Of a stretch of 64,000 bases of DNA, positions 11,540-25,600 are shown in pieces; within the stretch, counting starts at the first letter, position 1; each line of letters starts with the position of its first letter. Position numbers and translations under genes: made by a program. The stretch is from Siphonodentalium dalli (taxonomy: Eukaryota; Mollusca; Scaphopoda; Gadilida; Siphonodentaliidae). A model generated the notes under the pieces. That model did not search any database, was not told where the DNA came from, and saw nothing but the letters and a program-made list of their open reading frames with translations. The DNA is taken from positions 48,800,073-48,864,072 of the forward strand of contig CP136064.1 in assembly GCA_032622095.1 (NCBI GenBank), given 5' to 3'.

Positions 11540-14500
11540 TGAGGTAAGAAAGCCCTCAAGCAGTGACACCGCATGCATACAGGTATAGGCTAAAATCTGT
11601 GCAAAAATACATTAAAAGCATCATACAAAAAATTACTAAGAGTTCCGGGAAGGCGACATCAATTCTTTGGATAGAGGGATGCTGATAATATGTAATTAGG
11701 GATTCTCCTTGTTGAACACATACTCACAGTTGACTGTTGAGTACAGGTCAAAGTTAGCCCAATGCTCATCTTGTGTTGCTAGGTGATACACCAGGTCATG
11801 CTAATAGTTTATGGGTAGGTTAGATAGTAGTCACAATTATGCTTAAGCGCAATTAATTGCGCTTAAGCGTAAATGCCCTATTTGCGCTTAAGCACAATAT
11901 GTGGTATATGCGCTTAAGCGCAATTCATTATTAAATGTGAATTTGGCCTCCCATAGGCATGTGATATATGGTAATTGATTTCAATATTATGTATTCTCAT
12001 TTGTATTCATGTGGACAGCATCAATCGAATCGGTAAACATGTTGTTTAGGTCACGTGGTACCAACATTTTAGCAGAACATCATGTTTTCCACCGAAATAT
12101 ATACTTCCAGAACGCATCCTATTTCCCATACTTTTAACAGTAAAATAGGATGTGTTCCAGTAGTATATATACATGTATATACGACAGAAAACTGTTTTTC
12201 TGCTAAAATAACACCACATGTTGGTGTCACGTGACCTAAAAAACACACTTTTACCGATTCAAAATGTGTTGTGCGCATGAATACACATGAAAGGTCATAG
12301 GTGCTGTTCCGGTAGTATGCCAAAATGAGTTCTAATTTTACCAGAGAGCTAGGCCCCATAGGTCATGGAGTCCAGAATGGACTTGCTGCACTGTATCACG
12401 AACTTGAGCAGGTCTGGCAAATGTGAGAATACAGCTACAATAGCTGTATTCAGCTAACCTAGCTGTATTCAGCTATAAATTATACTCTCAAACCGGCTGT
12501 TTTTCGATAATAAACTAGAAGCGCTAATTTGCGCATCAAAATTAGGCTACGGCCTACCATATTCTCCTGTCACCCTCAACCAAATCAAAATCGTCGCTTG
12601 TGTTCTGACAAAGTGTTGCCTTTTGTCGACACGGCAATTCTGATTTTGTGTGAAAACTTACTACGGTGGTCGATGTCAGTAAATATTCTGGGGACTATTT
12701 TCTGCAAATGCATTCATTAATTAACTTATAAAATAAAGATCAAATTCATCCCAAACACTCGTTTACTTCTTCCCGATGCTAAACCGGTAGGGGGCGTTAG
12801 AATGATGTACCTATATCGAGCATTTAGAATTACATACCACTAGCGGTTTGTGAGCGATACATGGTAACTATTCATAACGGTATATACAGATATTGTGCGG
12901 CATATTGCAAATGTATGGCACAACATACATGTAGGGACAACTGAAATGAAAATGCGACTTATATAATTTCTGAAGTATTTCAAACATGAAGTCCTGGTCA
13001 TTAGCGAGTCAGAACTATTCAATCTGTTTTGGCGGGAAAATATATAATGTGTGAAAACTTACTAAACATAACATTGGTATTTGTATTTTCGCGATTCGAC
13101 ATACATGTATGCGTTTCCGTATTTTTGGAGAGAATCAGCTCAAGCAGTGAGTGGAACTCGCTCGGTTAAACTCTGGCTAGAGATGTTCCCCTTTTTACCT
13201 GTTTTAACGCACCAACCAAACTGAGTTTTAGCAGCATCATATTGATACTTCCGGGAATGATTAAGATGTTCCATCTTCGGTGATAAATATTGTATTTAAT
13301 GTATTTTTCAAGGTATTCCGCATTGCATAAGAGAGTTATTAACCGTTATGACCGACATCGACCGCCGTAGTAAGTTTTCACACATAATCACCATCGTCGT
13401 GCCGACAAACGGCAACACTTTGTCAGAACACAAGCGACGATTTTGATTTGGTTGAGGGTGACCGGAGAATAGGGTAGCCTAATTTTGATGCGCAAATTAG
13501 CGCTTCTAGTTTATTATCGAAAAACAGCCGCTTTGAGAGTATAATATATAGCTGAATACAGCTAGGTTAGCTGAATACAGCTATTGCCAGACATGTTGAG
13601 TGAGTCTTGACTAAGATTCGGAAGAAATATGAGCACTTCCGACTCCGAGCACAGTGCGATAATACGCAAAATTGCGGTAAATGCACATTTATAGAAGACA
13701 TTCGACAAAGTCCCTCATGTAAAATGCAAACTTTTAGACCTAGACAAGTCCACTATTTATGATTATGACAGGCAACAAACTTTTGCCACACCTTGGGATG
13801 ATATTTCACTCCACCGGAAGTGTTTTCGTTTTAATAAGTAAGGCCGTATTCGAGTAGCATGTTGCAGCCAACTGTGAGAATCAACAAAATTTGGAACGGG
13901 ACGATTCGGGTATGGTTTTTTTTCGGTCCAGAGTCGTTATTTCGCTAAAATCCGGATTCAGAATCCGAATCGGCTAAATAATGAAATTAGGTACCCGGTA
14001 CCCATCATGCATGGCGTATCATGTGACAAAACAAACTTGACCCAGAAAGAACATCGCGGCATCAAAATGTTATTACAATCTTCATCATGCTTACTAGTGA
14101 CGACACATTTAATCGAGATAGATGTATATGAATATAAACACAATGGCATGTATGGGAGGCCAAATTCACATTTAATAATTAATTGTGCTTAAGCGCAATC
14201 GATTGCGCTTAACCGCAATCAATAGCGCTTAAGCGCAATCAATCGCGCTGAAGCGAATTCATGGTTATATGTAACAAAACACCCCTGGTGAATAAATAGG
14301 TTTCTCCATAACTTAGCATTAACTCCTATTGACATGTCACCTCTTGGTTTCATTGGTTTGATTGGGTAGGGAGCTAGCCCAACTTCTTTATCAAAATGGC
14401 TGACTCGCAATAGTATCACCTTCTGTTTTAGTTGGAGCGACTCGTGATAGCATTATATTATCTTCGGTATATATTAGTTGGGGCTACTTGCAATAGCATT

Positions 14501-14788
14501 ACTTTCTGTATTAGTCGGGGCGACATTGATTTTCGTAAATTTTCGAGTATACAGGCACACCATATGAGGGAAGCAAGCCCTCGGTGACACCACATTCACA
14601 CTATATGATCATGGAAATACTATAGATTTGTGCAAGAGATGCTGATTTAATAAGAAAAACTAGAGCTCCAGGACTGAGACACCAAAGCTCCAGTGATTAC
14701 ACACCATTTTTTGGACAGGGATGCTGATAATATGAAAATAGGGTTTTTTCCCCCTGATTTAAGTCAATAAGTAAACCATACAGTAATG
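11338..14788. repeat. Tandem monomer, unit 4 (3451 bp)
   Basis: Same length as unit 1 and the same diagnostic variants (acatgt in the TA run, caaacggcaac near 13406, caatcgattg near 14197, aatcaatcgcg near 14238). By eye it is nearly identical to unit 1, so units 1-2 and 4-5 look like copies of one dimer block. No supported gene. Confidence 0.95.
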
Positions 14789-14990
14789 CTCTAATTAATC
14801 GACTCCTTAACCACAGCAGAATTATGGATAACTTCAGGATTTAGTCGGAAATATGGCTTGTTGCCATTCATTGGAAAGCTCTCGAGAGCTTTTCGATGAA
14901 TGGCAACAAGCCATATTTCCGACTAAATCCTGAAACGTTACCCATAATTCTGCTGTGGTTAAGAAGTCGATTAATTAGAGCATTACTGTA
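14779..14990. mobile_element. Family-A hairpin MITE (unit 4/5 junction)
   Basis: Same 212-bp near-palindrome, CTCGAGAG centre, TA on both sides. Confidence 0.92.
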
Positions 14991-17900
14991 TGAGGTAAGA
15001 AAGCCCTCAAGCAGTGACACCGCATGCATACAGGTATAGGCTAAAATCTGTGCAAAAATACATTAAAAGCATCATACAAAAAATTACTAAGAGTTCCGGG
15101 AAGGCGACATCAATTCTTTGGATAGAGGGATGCTGATAATATGTAATTAGGGATTCTCCTTGTTGAACACATACTCACAGTTGACTGTTGAGTACAGGTC
15201 AAAGTTAGCCCAATGCTCATCTTGTGTTGCTAGGTGATACACCAGGTCATGCTAATAGTTTATGGGTAGGTTAGATAGTAGTCACAATTATGCTTAAGCG
15301 CAATTAATTGCGCTTAAGCGTAAATGCCCTATTTGCGCTTAAGCACAATATGTGGTATATGCGCTTAAGCGCAATTCATTATTAAATGTGAATTTGGCCT
15401 CCCATAGGCATGTGATATATGGTAATTGATTTCAATATTATGTATTCTCATTTGTATTCATGTGGACAGCATCAATCGAATCGGTAAACATGTTGTTTAG
15501 GTCACGTGGTACCAACATTTTAGCAGAACATCATGTTTTCCACCGAAATATATACTTCCAGAACGCATCCTATTTCCCATACTTTTAACAGTAAAATAGG
15601 ATGTGTTCCAGTAGTATATATATATACGACAGAAAACTGTTTTTCTGCTAAAATAACACCACATGTTGGTGTCACGTGACCTAAAAAACACACTTTTACC
15701 GATTCAAAATGTGTTGTGCGCATGAATACACATGAAAGGTCATAGGTGCTGTTCCGGTAGTATGCCAAAATGAGTTCTAATTTTACCAGAGAGCTAGGCC
15801 CCATAGGTCATGGAGTCCAGAATGGACTTGCTGCACTGTATCACGAACTTGAGCAGGTCTGGCAAATGTGAGAATACAGCTACAATAGCTGTATTCAGCT
15901 AACCTAGCTGTATTCAGCTATAAATTATACTCTCAAACCGGCTGTTTTTCGATAATAAACTAGAAGCGCTAATTTGCGCATCAAAATTAGGCTACGGCCT
16001 ACCATATTCTCCTGTCACCCTCAACCAAATCAAAATCGTCGCTTGTGTTCTGACAAAGTGTTGCCTTTTGTCGACACGGCAATTCTGATTTTGTGTGAAA
16101 ACTTACTACGGTGGTCGATGTCAGTAAATATTCTGGGGACTATTTTCTGCAAATGCATTCATTAATTAACTTATAAAATAAAGATCAAATTCATCCCAAA
16201 CACTCGTTTACTTCTTCCCGATGCTAAACCGGTAGGGGGCGTTAGAATGATGTACCTATATCGAGCATTTAGAATTACATACCACTAGCGGTTTGTGAGC
16301 GATACATGGTAACTATTCATAACGGTATATACAGATATTGTGCGGCATATTGCAAATGTATGGCACAACATACATGTAGGGACAACTGAAATGAAAATGC
16401 GACTTATATAATTTCTGAAGTATTTCAAACATGAAGTCCTGGTCATTAGCGAGTCAGAACTATTCAATCTGTTTTGGCGGGAAAATATATAATGTGTGAA
16501 AACTTACTAAACATAACATTGGTATTTGTATTTTCGCGATTCGACATACATGTATGCGTTTCCGTATTTTTGGAGAGAATCAGCTCAAGCAGTGAGTGGA
16601 ACTCGCTCGGTTAAACTCTGGCTAGAGATGTTCCCCTTTTTACCTGTTTTAACGCACCAACCAAACTGAGTTTTAGCAGCATCATATTGATACTTCCGGG
16701 AATGATTAAGATGTTCCATCTTCGGTGATAAATATTGTATTTAATGTATTTTTCAAGGTATTCCGCATTGCATAAGAGAGTTATTAACCGTTATGACCGA
16801 CATCGACCGCCGTAGTAAGTTTTCACACATAATCACCATCGTCGTGCCGACAAAAGGCAACACTTTGTCAGAACACAAGCGACGATTTTGATTTGGTTGA
16901 GGGTGACCGGAGAATAGGGTAGCCTAATTTTGATGCGCAAATTAGCGCTTCTAGTTTATTATCGAAAAACAGCCGCTTTGGGAGTATAATATATAGCTGA
17001 ATACAGCTAGGTTAGCTGAATACAGCTATTGCCAGACATGTTGAGTGAGTCTTGACTAAGATTCGGAAGAAATATGAGCACTTCCGACTCCGAGCATAGT
17101 GCGATAATACGCAAAATTGCGGTAAATGCACATTTATAGAAGACATTCGACAAAGTCCCTCATGTAAAATGCAAACCTTTAGACCTAGACAAGTCCACTA
17201 TTTATGATTATGACAGGCAACAAACTTTTGCCACACCTTGGGATGATATTTCACTCCACCGGAAGTGTTTTCGTTTCAATAAGTAAGGCTGTATTCGAGT
17301 AGCATGTTGCAGCCAACTGTGAGAATCAACAAAATTTGGAACGGGACGATTCGGGTATGGTTTTTTTTCGGTCCAGAGTCGTTATTTCGCTAAAATCCGG
17401 ATTCAGAATCCGAATCGGCTAAATAATGAAATTAGGTACCCGGTACCCATCATGCATGGCGTATCATGTGACAAAACAAACTTGACCCAGAAAGAACATC
17501 GCGGCATCAAAATGTTATTACAATCTTCATCATGCTTACTAGTTACGACACATTTAATCGAGATAGATGTATATGAATATAAACACAATGGCATGTATGG
17601 GAGGCCAAATTCACATTTAATAATTAATTGTGCTTAAGCGCAATCAATTGCGCTTAACCGCAATCAATAGCGCTTAAGCGCAATCAATTGCGCTGAAGCG
17701 AATTCATGGTTATATGTAACAAAACACCCCTGGTGAATAAATAGGTTTCTCCATAACTTAGCATTAACTCCTATTGACATGTCACCTCTTGGTTTCATTG
17801 GTTTGATTGGGTAGGGAGCTAGCCCAACTTCTTTATCAAAATGGCTGACTCGCAATAGTATCACCTTCTGTTTTAGTTGGAGCGACTCGTGATAGCATTA

Positions 17901-18233
17901 TATTATCTTCGGTATATATTAGTTGGGGCTACTTGCAATAGCATTACTTTCTGTATTAGTCGGGGCGACATTGATTTTCGTAAATTTTCGAGTATACAGG
18001 CACACCATATGAGGGAAGCAAGCCCTCGGTGACACCACATTCACACTATATGATCATGGAAATACTATAGATTTGTGCAAGAGATGCTGATTTAATAAGA
18101 AAAACTAGAGCTCCAGGACTGAGACACCAAAGCTCCAGTGATTACACACCATTTTTTGGACAGGGATGCTGATAATATGAAAATAGGGTTTTTTCCCCCT
18201 GATTTAAGTCAATAAGTAAACCATACAGTAATG
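14789..18233. repeat. Tandem monomer, unit 5 (3445 bp)
   Basis: Short-type unit. At about 16979 it reads ctttgggagtataatatat. The G of 'ggg' is shared with units 6-8, which carry the 724-bp insertion at exactly this spot. Unit 5 is thus the closest empty-site relative of the insertion-bearing units. No supported gene. Confidence 0.95.
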
Positions 18234-18435
18234 CTCTAATTAATCGACTCCTTAACCACAGCAGAATTATGGATAACTTCAGGATTTAGTCGGAAATATG
18301 GCTTGTTGCCATTCATTGGAAAGCTCTCTAGAGCTTTTCGATGAATGGCAACAAGCCATATTTCCGACTAAATCCTGAAACGTTACCCATAATTCTGCTG
18401 TGGTTAAGAAGTCGATTAATTAGAGCATTACTGTA
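18224..18435. mobile_element. Family-A hairpin MITE (unit 5/6 junction)
   Basis: Same 212-bp near-palindrome. The centre is CTCTAGAG, the variant that marks units 6-8. TA on both sides. Confidence 0.92.
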
Positions 18436-21400
18436 TGAGGTAAGAAAGCCCTCAAGCAGTGACACCGCATGCATACAGGTATAGGCTAAAATCTGTGCAA
18501 AAATACATTAAAAGCATCATACAAAAAATTACTAAGAGTTCCGGGAAGGCGACATCAATTCTTTGGATAGAGGGATGCTGATAATATGTAATTAGGGATT
18601 CTCCTTGTTGAACACATACTCACAGTTGACTGTTGAGTACAGGTCAAAGTTAGCCCAATGCTCATCTTTTGTTGCTAGGTGATACACCAGGTCATGCTAA
18701 TAGTTTATGGGTAGGTTAGATAGTAGTCACAATTATGCTTAAGCGCAATTAATTGCGCTTAAGCGTAAATGCCCTATTTGCGCTTAAGCACAATATGTGG
18801 TATATGCGCTTAAGCGCAATTCATTATTAAATGTGAATTTGGCCTCCCATAGGCATGTGATATATGGTAATTGATTTCAATATTATGTATTCTCATTTGT
18901 ATTCATGTGGACAGCATCAATCGAATCGGTAAACATGTTGTTTAGGTCACGTGGTACCAACATTTTAGCAGAACATCATGTTTTCCACCGAAATATATAC
19001 TTCCAGAACGCATCCTATTTCCCATACTTTTAACAGTAAAATAGGATGTGTTCCAGTAGTATATATATATACGACAGAAAACTGTTTTTCTGCTAAAATA
19101 ACACCACATGTTGGTGTCACGTGACCTAAAAAACACACTTTTACCGATTCAAAATGTGTTGTGCGCATGAATACACATGAAAGGTCATAGGTGCTGTTCC
19201 GGTAGTATGCCAAAATGAGTTCTAATTTTACCAGAGAGCTAGGCCCCATAGGTCATGGAGTCCAGAATGGACTTGCTGCACTGTATCACGAACTTGAGCA
19301 GGGCTGGCAAATGTGAGAATACAGCTACAATAGCTGTATTCAGCTAACCTAGCTGTATTCAGCTATAAATTATACTCTCAAACCGGCTGTTTTTCGATAA
19401 TAAACTAGAAGCGCTAATTTGCGCATCAAAATTAGGCTACGGCCTACCATATTCTCCTGTCACCCTCAACCAAATCAAAATCGTCGCTTGTGTTCTGACA
19501 AAGTGTTGCCTTTTGTCGACACGGCAATTCTGATTTTGTGTGAAAACTTACTACGGTGGTCGATGTCAGTAAATATTCTGGGGACTATTTTCTGCAAATG
19601 CATTCATTAATTAACTTATAAAATAAAGATCAAATTCATCCCAAACACTCGTTTACTTCTTCCCGATGCTAAACCGGTAGGGGGCGTTAGAATGATGTAC
19701 CTATATCGAGCATTTAGAATTACATACCACTAGCGGTTTGTGAGCGATACATGGTAACTATTCATAACGGTATATACAGATATTGTGCGGCATATTGCAA
19801 ATGTATGGCACAACATACATGTAGGGACAACTGAAATGAAAATGCGACTTATATAATTTCTGAAGTATTTCAAACATGAAGTCCTGGTCATTAGCGAGTC
19901 AGAACTATTCAATCTGTTTTGGCGGGAAAATATATAATGTGTGAAAACTTACTAAACATAACATTGGTATTTGTATTTTCGCGATTCGACATACATGTAT
20001 GCGTTTCCGTATTTTTGGAGAGAATCAGCTCAAGCAGTGAGTGGAACTCGCTCGGTTAAACTCTGGCTAGAGATGTTCCCCTTTTTACCTGTTTTAACGC
20101 ACCAACCAAACTGAGTTTTAGCAGCATCATATTGATACTTCCGGGAATGATTAAGATGTTCCATCTTCGGTGATAAATATTGTATTTAATGTATTTTTCA
20201 AGGTATTCCGCATTGCATAAGAGAGTTATTAACCGTTATGACCGACATAGACCGCCGTAGTAAGTTTTCACACATAATCACCATCGTCGTGCCGACAAAA
20301 GGCAACACTTTGTCAGAACACAAGCGACAATTTTGATTTGGTTGAGGGTGACCGGAGAATAGGGTAGCCTAATTTTGATGCGCAAATTAGCGCTTCTAGT
20401 TTATTATCGAAAAACAGCCGCTTTGGGAGTATAAGTGTCGGCGCACACGATCCCGGTTGTCCCCGGTTTACCCGGCTGCGGTGTAAATCGGGGACAACCG
20501 GGATCGTGTGCGCCGACACTTTGGGCCGGTTTTTGTCGGATCCGATTTAACCGGGCCGATCAAACTGAGTTTGATTTCATCCGGAAAAACCGGATCGTGA
20601 CGATGGCAACGCGCGTGTTTTTGCTTGTCACATGACCAAAACATCATTCAAGATGTCGGAATAGTTAGCAACTTAGCAGTGACCGCTATTCGAAAATTAT
20701 GTCAAGAATTCTGATCCATCGCCAAGTAACAACTGCTGGTAGACCTATGGGCAGAAAATAGGTGCCCGTATATAGTAATCGCAACAAGAAGGCGGTAGCT
20801 GTGGAAAGGTAGTTTACGCCAATTTACGGTTATTGGCAGTATTCACAGTATTGCCCGTGAGGCGTGACCTCAAATTCAATATATTAAATATTATTATTAA
20901 TATTATATATTCATTCAGTTTATTATTAATAAATAGAAATACATATTAATATAAATCACCATGACTAGCTATAGTAAATGTCTAGATCAGCTGACCACAC
21001 CATGCAGTTGGCTATTTACTACAGTGACCATAGGCATTTCATGCATATGACCGGAGTGAAAATCGGACTCGTGTGCGCTGAACCCCCCGATTTTATCGGG
21101 CCCGATTTACACCGCAGCCGGGTAAACCGGGGACAACCGTGATCGTGTGCGCCGACACTAATATATAGCTGAATACTGCTAGGTTAGCTGAATACAGCTA
21201 TTGCCAGACATGTTGAGCGAGTCTTGACTAAGATTCGGAAGAAATATGAGCACTTCCGACTCCGAGCACAGTGCGATAATACGCTAAATTGCGGTAAATG
21301 CACATTTATAGAAGACATTCGACAAAGTCCCTCATGTAAAATGCAAACCTTTAGACCTAGACAAGTCCACTATTTATGATTATGACAGGCAACAAACTTT

Positions 21401-22405
21401 TGCCACACCTTGGGATGATATTTCACTCCACCGGAAGTGTTTTCGTTTTAATAAGTAAGGCCGTATTCGAGTAGCATGTTGCAGCCAACTGTGAGAATCA
21501 ACAAAATTTGGAACGGGACGATTCGGGTATGGTTTTTTTTCGGTCCAGAGTCGTTATTTCGCTAAAATCCGGATTCAGAATCCGAATCGGCTAAATAATG
21601 AAATTAGGTACCCGGTACCCATCATGCATGGCGTATCATGTGACAAAACAAACTTGACCCAGAAAGAACATCGCGGCATCAAAATGTTATTACAATCTTC
21701 ATCATGCTTACTAGTTACGACACATTTAATCGAGATAGATGTATATGAATATAAACACAATGGCATGTATGGGAGGCCAAATTCACATTTAATAATTAAT
21801 TGTGCTTAAGCGCAATCAATTGCGCTTAACCGCAATCAATAGCGCTTAAGCGCAATCAATTGCGCTGAAGCGAATTCATGGTTATATGTAACAAAACACC
21901 CCTGGTGAATAAATAGGTTTCTCCATAACTTAGCATTAACTCCTATTGACATGTCACCTCTTGGTTTCATTGGTTTGATTGGGTAGGGAGCTAGCCCAAC
22001 TTCTTTATCAAAATGGCTGACTCGCAATAGTATCACCTTCTGTTTTAGTTGGAGCGACTCGTGATAGCATTATATTATCTTCGGTATATATTAGTTGGGG
22101 CTACTTGCAATAGCATTACTTTCTGTATTAGTCGGGGCGACATTGATTTTCGTAAATTTTCGAGTATACAGGCACACCATATGAGGGAAGCAAGCCCTCG
22201 GTGACACCACATTCACACTATATGATCATGGAAATACTATAGATTTGTGCAAGAGATGCTGATTTAATAAGAAAAACTAGAGCTCCAGGACTGAGACACC
22301 AAAGCTCCAGTGATTACACACCATTTTTTGGACAGGGATGCTGATAATATGAAAATAGGGTTTTTTCCCCCTGATTTAAGTCAATAAGTAAACCATACAG
22401 TAATG
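18234..22405. repeat. Tandem monomer, unit 6 (4172 bp) with TAA-TSD insertion
   Basis: Length equals the 3445-bp short-type monomer plus 724 bp of inserted element plus a 3-bp target duplication. The hairpin centre reads CTCTAGAG instead of CTCGAGAG as in units 1-5, a change shared with units 7 and 8. It also shares gagcagggctgg (about 19297) and catagaccgccg (about 20245) with units 7 and 8. Confidence 0.95.
20435..21158. mobile_element. TAA-TSD element in unit 6 (724 bp, PIF/Harbinger-like)
   Basis: Inserted in the right arm of element C. The empty site (unit 5) reads gagtaTAAtatatag; the occupied site reads gagtaTAA-[724 bp]-TAAtatatag. Ends are GTGTCGGCGCACACGATC and its reverse complement. 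The first 85 bp form their own hairpin (centred on the cggctgcgg tract), so the left end can fold alone as well as pair with the right end. The core is AT-rich with no coding capacity. A TAA/TTA 3-bp duplication suggests a Tourist-type (PIF/Harbinger) MITE; no transposase supports this. Confidence 0.88.
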
Positions 22406-22607
22406 CTCTAATTAATCGACTCCTTAACCACAGCAGAATTATGGATAACTTCAGGATTTAGTCGGAAATATGGCTTGTTGCCATTCATTGGAAAGCTCTC
22501 TAGAGCTTTTCGATGAATGGCAACAAGCCATATTTCCGACTAAATCCTGAAACGTTACCCATAATTCTGCTGTGGTTAAGAAGTCGATTAATTAGAGCAT
22601 TACTGTA
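22396..22607. mobile_element. Family-A hairpin MITE (unit 6/7 junction)
   Basis: Same 212-bp near-palindrome with the CTCTAGAG centre. TA on both sides. Confidence 0.92.
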
Positions 22608-25600
22608 TGAGGTAAGAAAGCCCTCAAGCAGTGACACCGCATGCATACAGGTATAGGCTAAAATCTGTGCAAAAATACATTAAAAGCATCATACAAAAAA
22701 TTACTAAGAGTTCCGGGAAGGCGACATCAATTCTTTGGATAGAGGGATGCTGATAATATGTAATTAGGGATTCTCCTTGTTGAACACATACTCACAGTTG
22801 ACTGTTGAGTACAGGTCAAAGTTAGCCCAATGCTCATCTTGTGTTGCTAGGTGATACACCAGGTCATGCTAATAGTTTATGGGTAGGTTAGATAGTAGTC
22901 ACAATTATGCTTAAGCGCAATTAATTGCGCTTAAGCGTAAATGCCCTATTTGCGCTTAAGCACAATATGTGGTATATGCGCTTAAGCGCAATTCATTATT
23001 AAATGTGAATTTGGCCTCCCATAGGCATGTGATATATGGTAATTGATTTCAATATTATGTATTCTCATTTGTATTCATGTGGACAGCATCAATCGAATCG
23101 GTAAACATGTTGTTTAGGTCACGTGGTACCAACATTTTAGCAGAACATCATGTTTTCCACCGAAATATATACTTCCAGAACGCATCCTATTTCCCATACT
23201 TTTAACAGTAAAATAGGATGTGTTCCAGTAGTATATATATATACGACAGAAAACTGTTTTTCTGCTAAAATAACACCACATGTTGGTGTCACGTGACCTA
23301 AAAAACACACTTTTACCGATTCAAAATGTGTTGTGCGCATGAATACACATGAAAGGTCATAGGTGCTGTTCCGGTAGTATGCCAAAATGAGTTCTAATTT
23401 TACCAGAGAGCTAGGCCCCATAGGTCATGGAGTCCAGAATGGACTTGCTGCACTGTATCACGAACTTGAGCAGGGCTGGCAAATGTGAGAATACAGCTAC
23501 AATAGCTGTATTCAGCTAACCTAGCTGTATTCAGCTATAAATTATACTCTCAAACCGGCTGTTTTTCGATAATAAACTAGAAGCGCTAATTTGCGCATCA
23601 AAATTAGGCTACGGCCTACCATATTCTCCTGTCACCCTCAACCAAATCAAAATCGTCGCTTGTGTTCTGACAAAGTGTTGCCTTTTGTCGACACGGCAAT
23701 TCTGATTTTGTGTGAAAACTTACTACGGTGGTCGATGTCAGTAAATATTCTGGGGACTATTTTCTGCAAATGCATTCATTAATTAACTTATAAAATAAAG
23801 ATCAAATTCATCCCAAACACTCGTTTACTTCTTCCCGATGCTAAACCGGTAGGGGGCGTTAGAATGATGTACCTATATCGAGCATTTAGAATTACATACC
23901 ACTAGCGGTTTGTGAGCGATACATGGTAACTATTCATAACGGTATATACAGATATTGTGCGGCATATTGCAAATGTATGGCACAACATACATGTAGGGAC
24001 AACTGAAATGAAAATGCGACTTATATAATTTCTGAAGTATTTCAAACATGAAGTCCTGGTCATTAGCGAGTCAGAACTATTCAATCTGTTTTGGCGGGAA
24101 AATATATAATGTGTGAAAACTTACTAAACATAACATTGGTATTTGTATTTTCGCGATTCGACATACATGTATGCGTTTCCGTATTTTTGGAGAGAATCAG
24201 CTCAAGCAGTGAGTGGAACTCGCTCGGTTAAACTCTGGCTAGAGATGTTCCCCTTTTTACCTGTTTTAACGCACCAACCAAACTGAGTTTTAGCAGCATC
24301 ATATTGATACTTCCGGGAATGATTAAGATGTTCCATCTTCGGTGATAAATATTGTATTTAATGTATTTTTCAAGGTATTCCGCATTGCATAAGAGAGTTA
24401 TTAACCGTTATGACCGACATAGACCGCCGTAGTAAGTTTTCACACATAATCACCATCGTCGTGCCGACAAAAGGCAACACTTTGTCAGAACACAAGCGAC
24501 AATTTTGATTTGGTTGAGGGTGACCGGAGAATAGGGTAGCCTAATTTTGATGCGCAAATTAGCGCTTCTAGTTTATTATCGAAAAACAGCCGCTTTGGGA
24601 GTATAAGTGTCGGCGCACACGATCCCGGTTGTCCCCGGTTTACCCGGCTGCGGTGTAAATCGGGGACAACCGGGATCGTGTGCGCCGACACTTTGGGCCG
24701 GTTTTTGTCGGATCCGATTTAACCGGGCCGATCAAACTGAGTTTGATTTCATCCGGAAAAACCGGATCGTGACGATGGCAACGCGCGTGTTTTTGCTTGT
24801 CACATGACCAAAACATCATTCAAGATGTCGGAATAGTTAGCAACTTAGCAGTGACCGCTATTCGAAAATTATGTCAAGAATTCTGATCCATCGCCAAGTA
24901 ACAACTGCTGGTAGACCTATGGGCAGAAAATAGGTGCCCGTATATAGTAATCGCAACAAGAAGGCGGTAGCTGTGGAAAGGTAGTTTACGCCAATTTACG
25001 GTTATTGGCAGTATTCACAGTATTGCCCGTGAGGCGTGACCTCAAATTCAATATATTAAATATTATTATTAATATTATATATTCATTCAGTTTATTATTA
25101 ATAAATAGAAATACATATTAATATAAATCACCATGACTAGCTATAGTAAATGTCTAGATCAGCTGACCACACCATGCAGTTGGCTATTTACTACAGTGAC
25201 CATAGGCATTTCATGCATATGACCGGAGTGAAAATCGGACTCGTGTGCGCTGAACCCCCCGATTTTATCGGGCCCGATTTACACCGCAGCCGGGTAAACC
25301 GGGGACAACCGTGATCGTGTGCGCCGACACTAATATATAGCTGAATACTGCTAGGTTAGCTGAATACAGCTATTGCCAGACATGTTGAGCGAGTCTTGAC
25401 TAAGATTCGGAAGAAATATGAGCACTTCCGACTCCGAGCACAGTGCGATAATACGCTAAATTGCGGTAAATGCACATTTATAGAAGACATTCGACAAAGT
25501 CCCTCATGTAAAATGCAAACCTTTAGACCTAGACAAGTCCACTATTTATGATTATGACAGGCAACAAACTTTTGCCACACCTTGGGATGATATTTCACTC

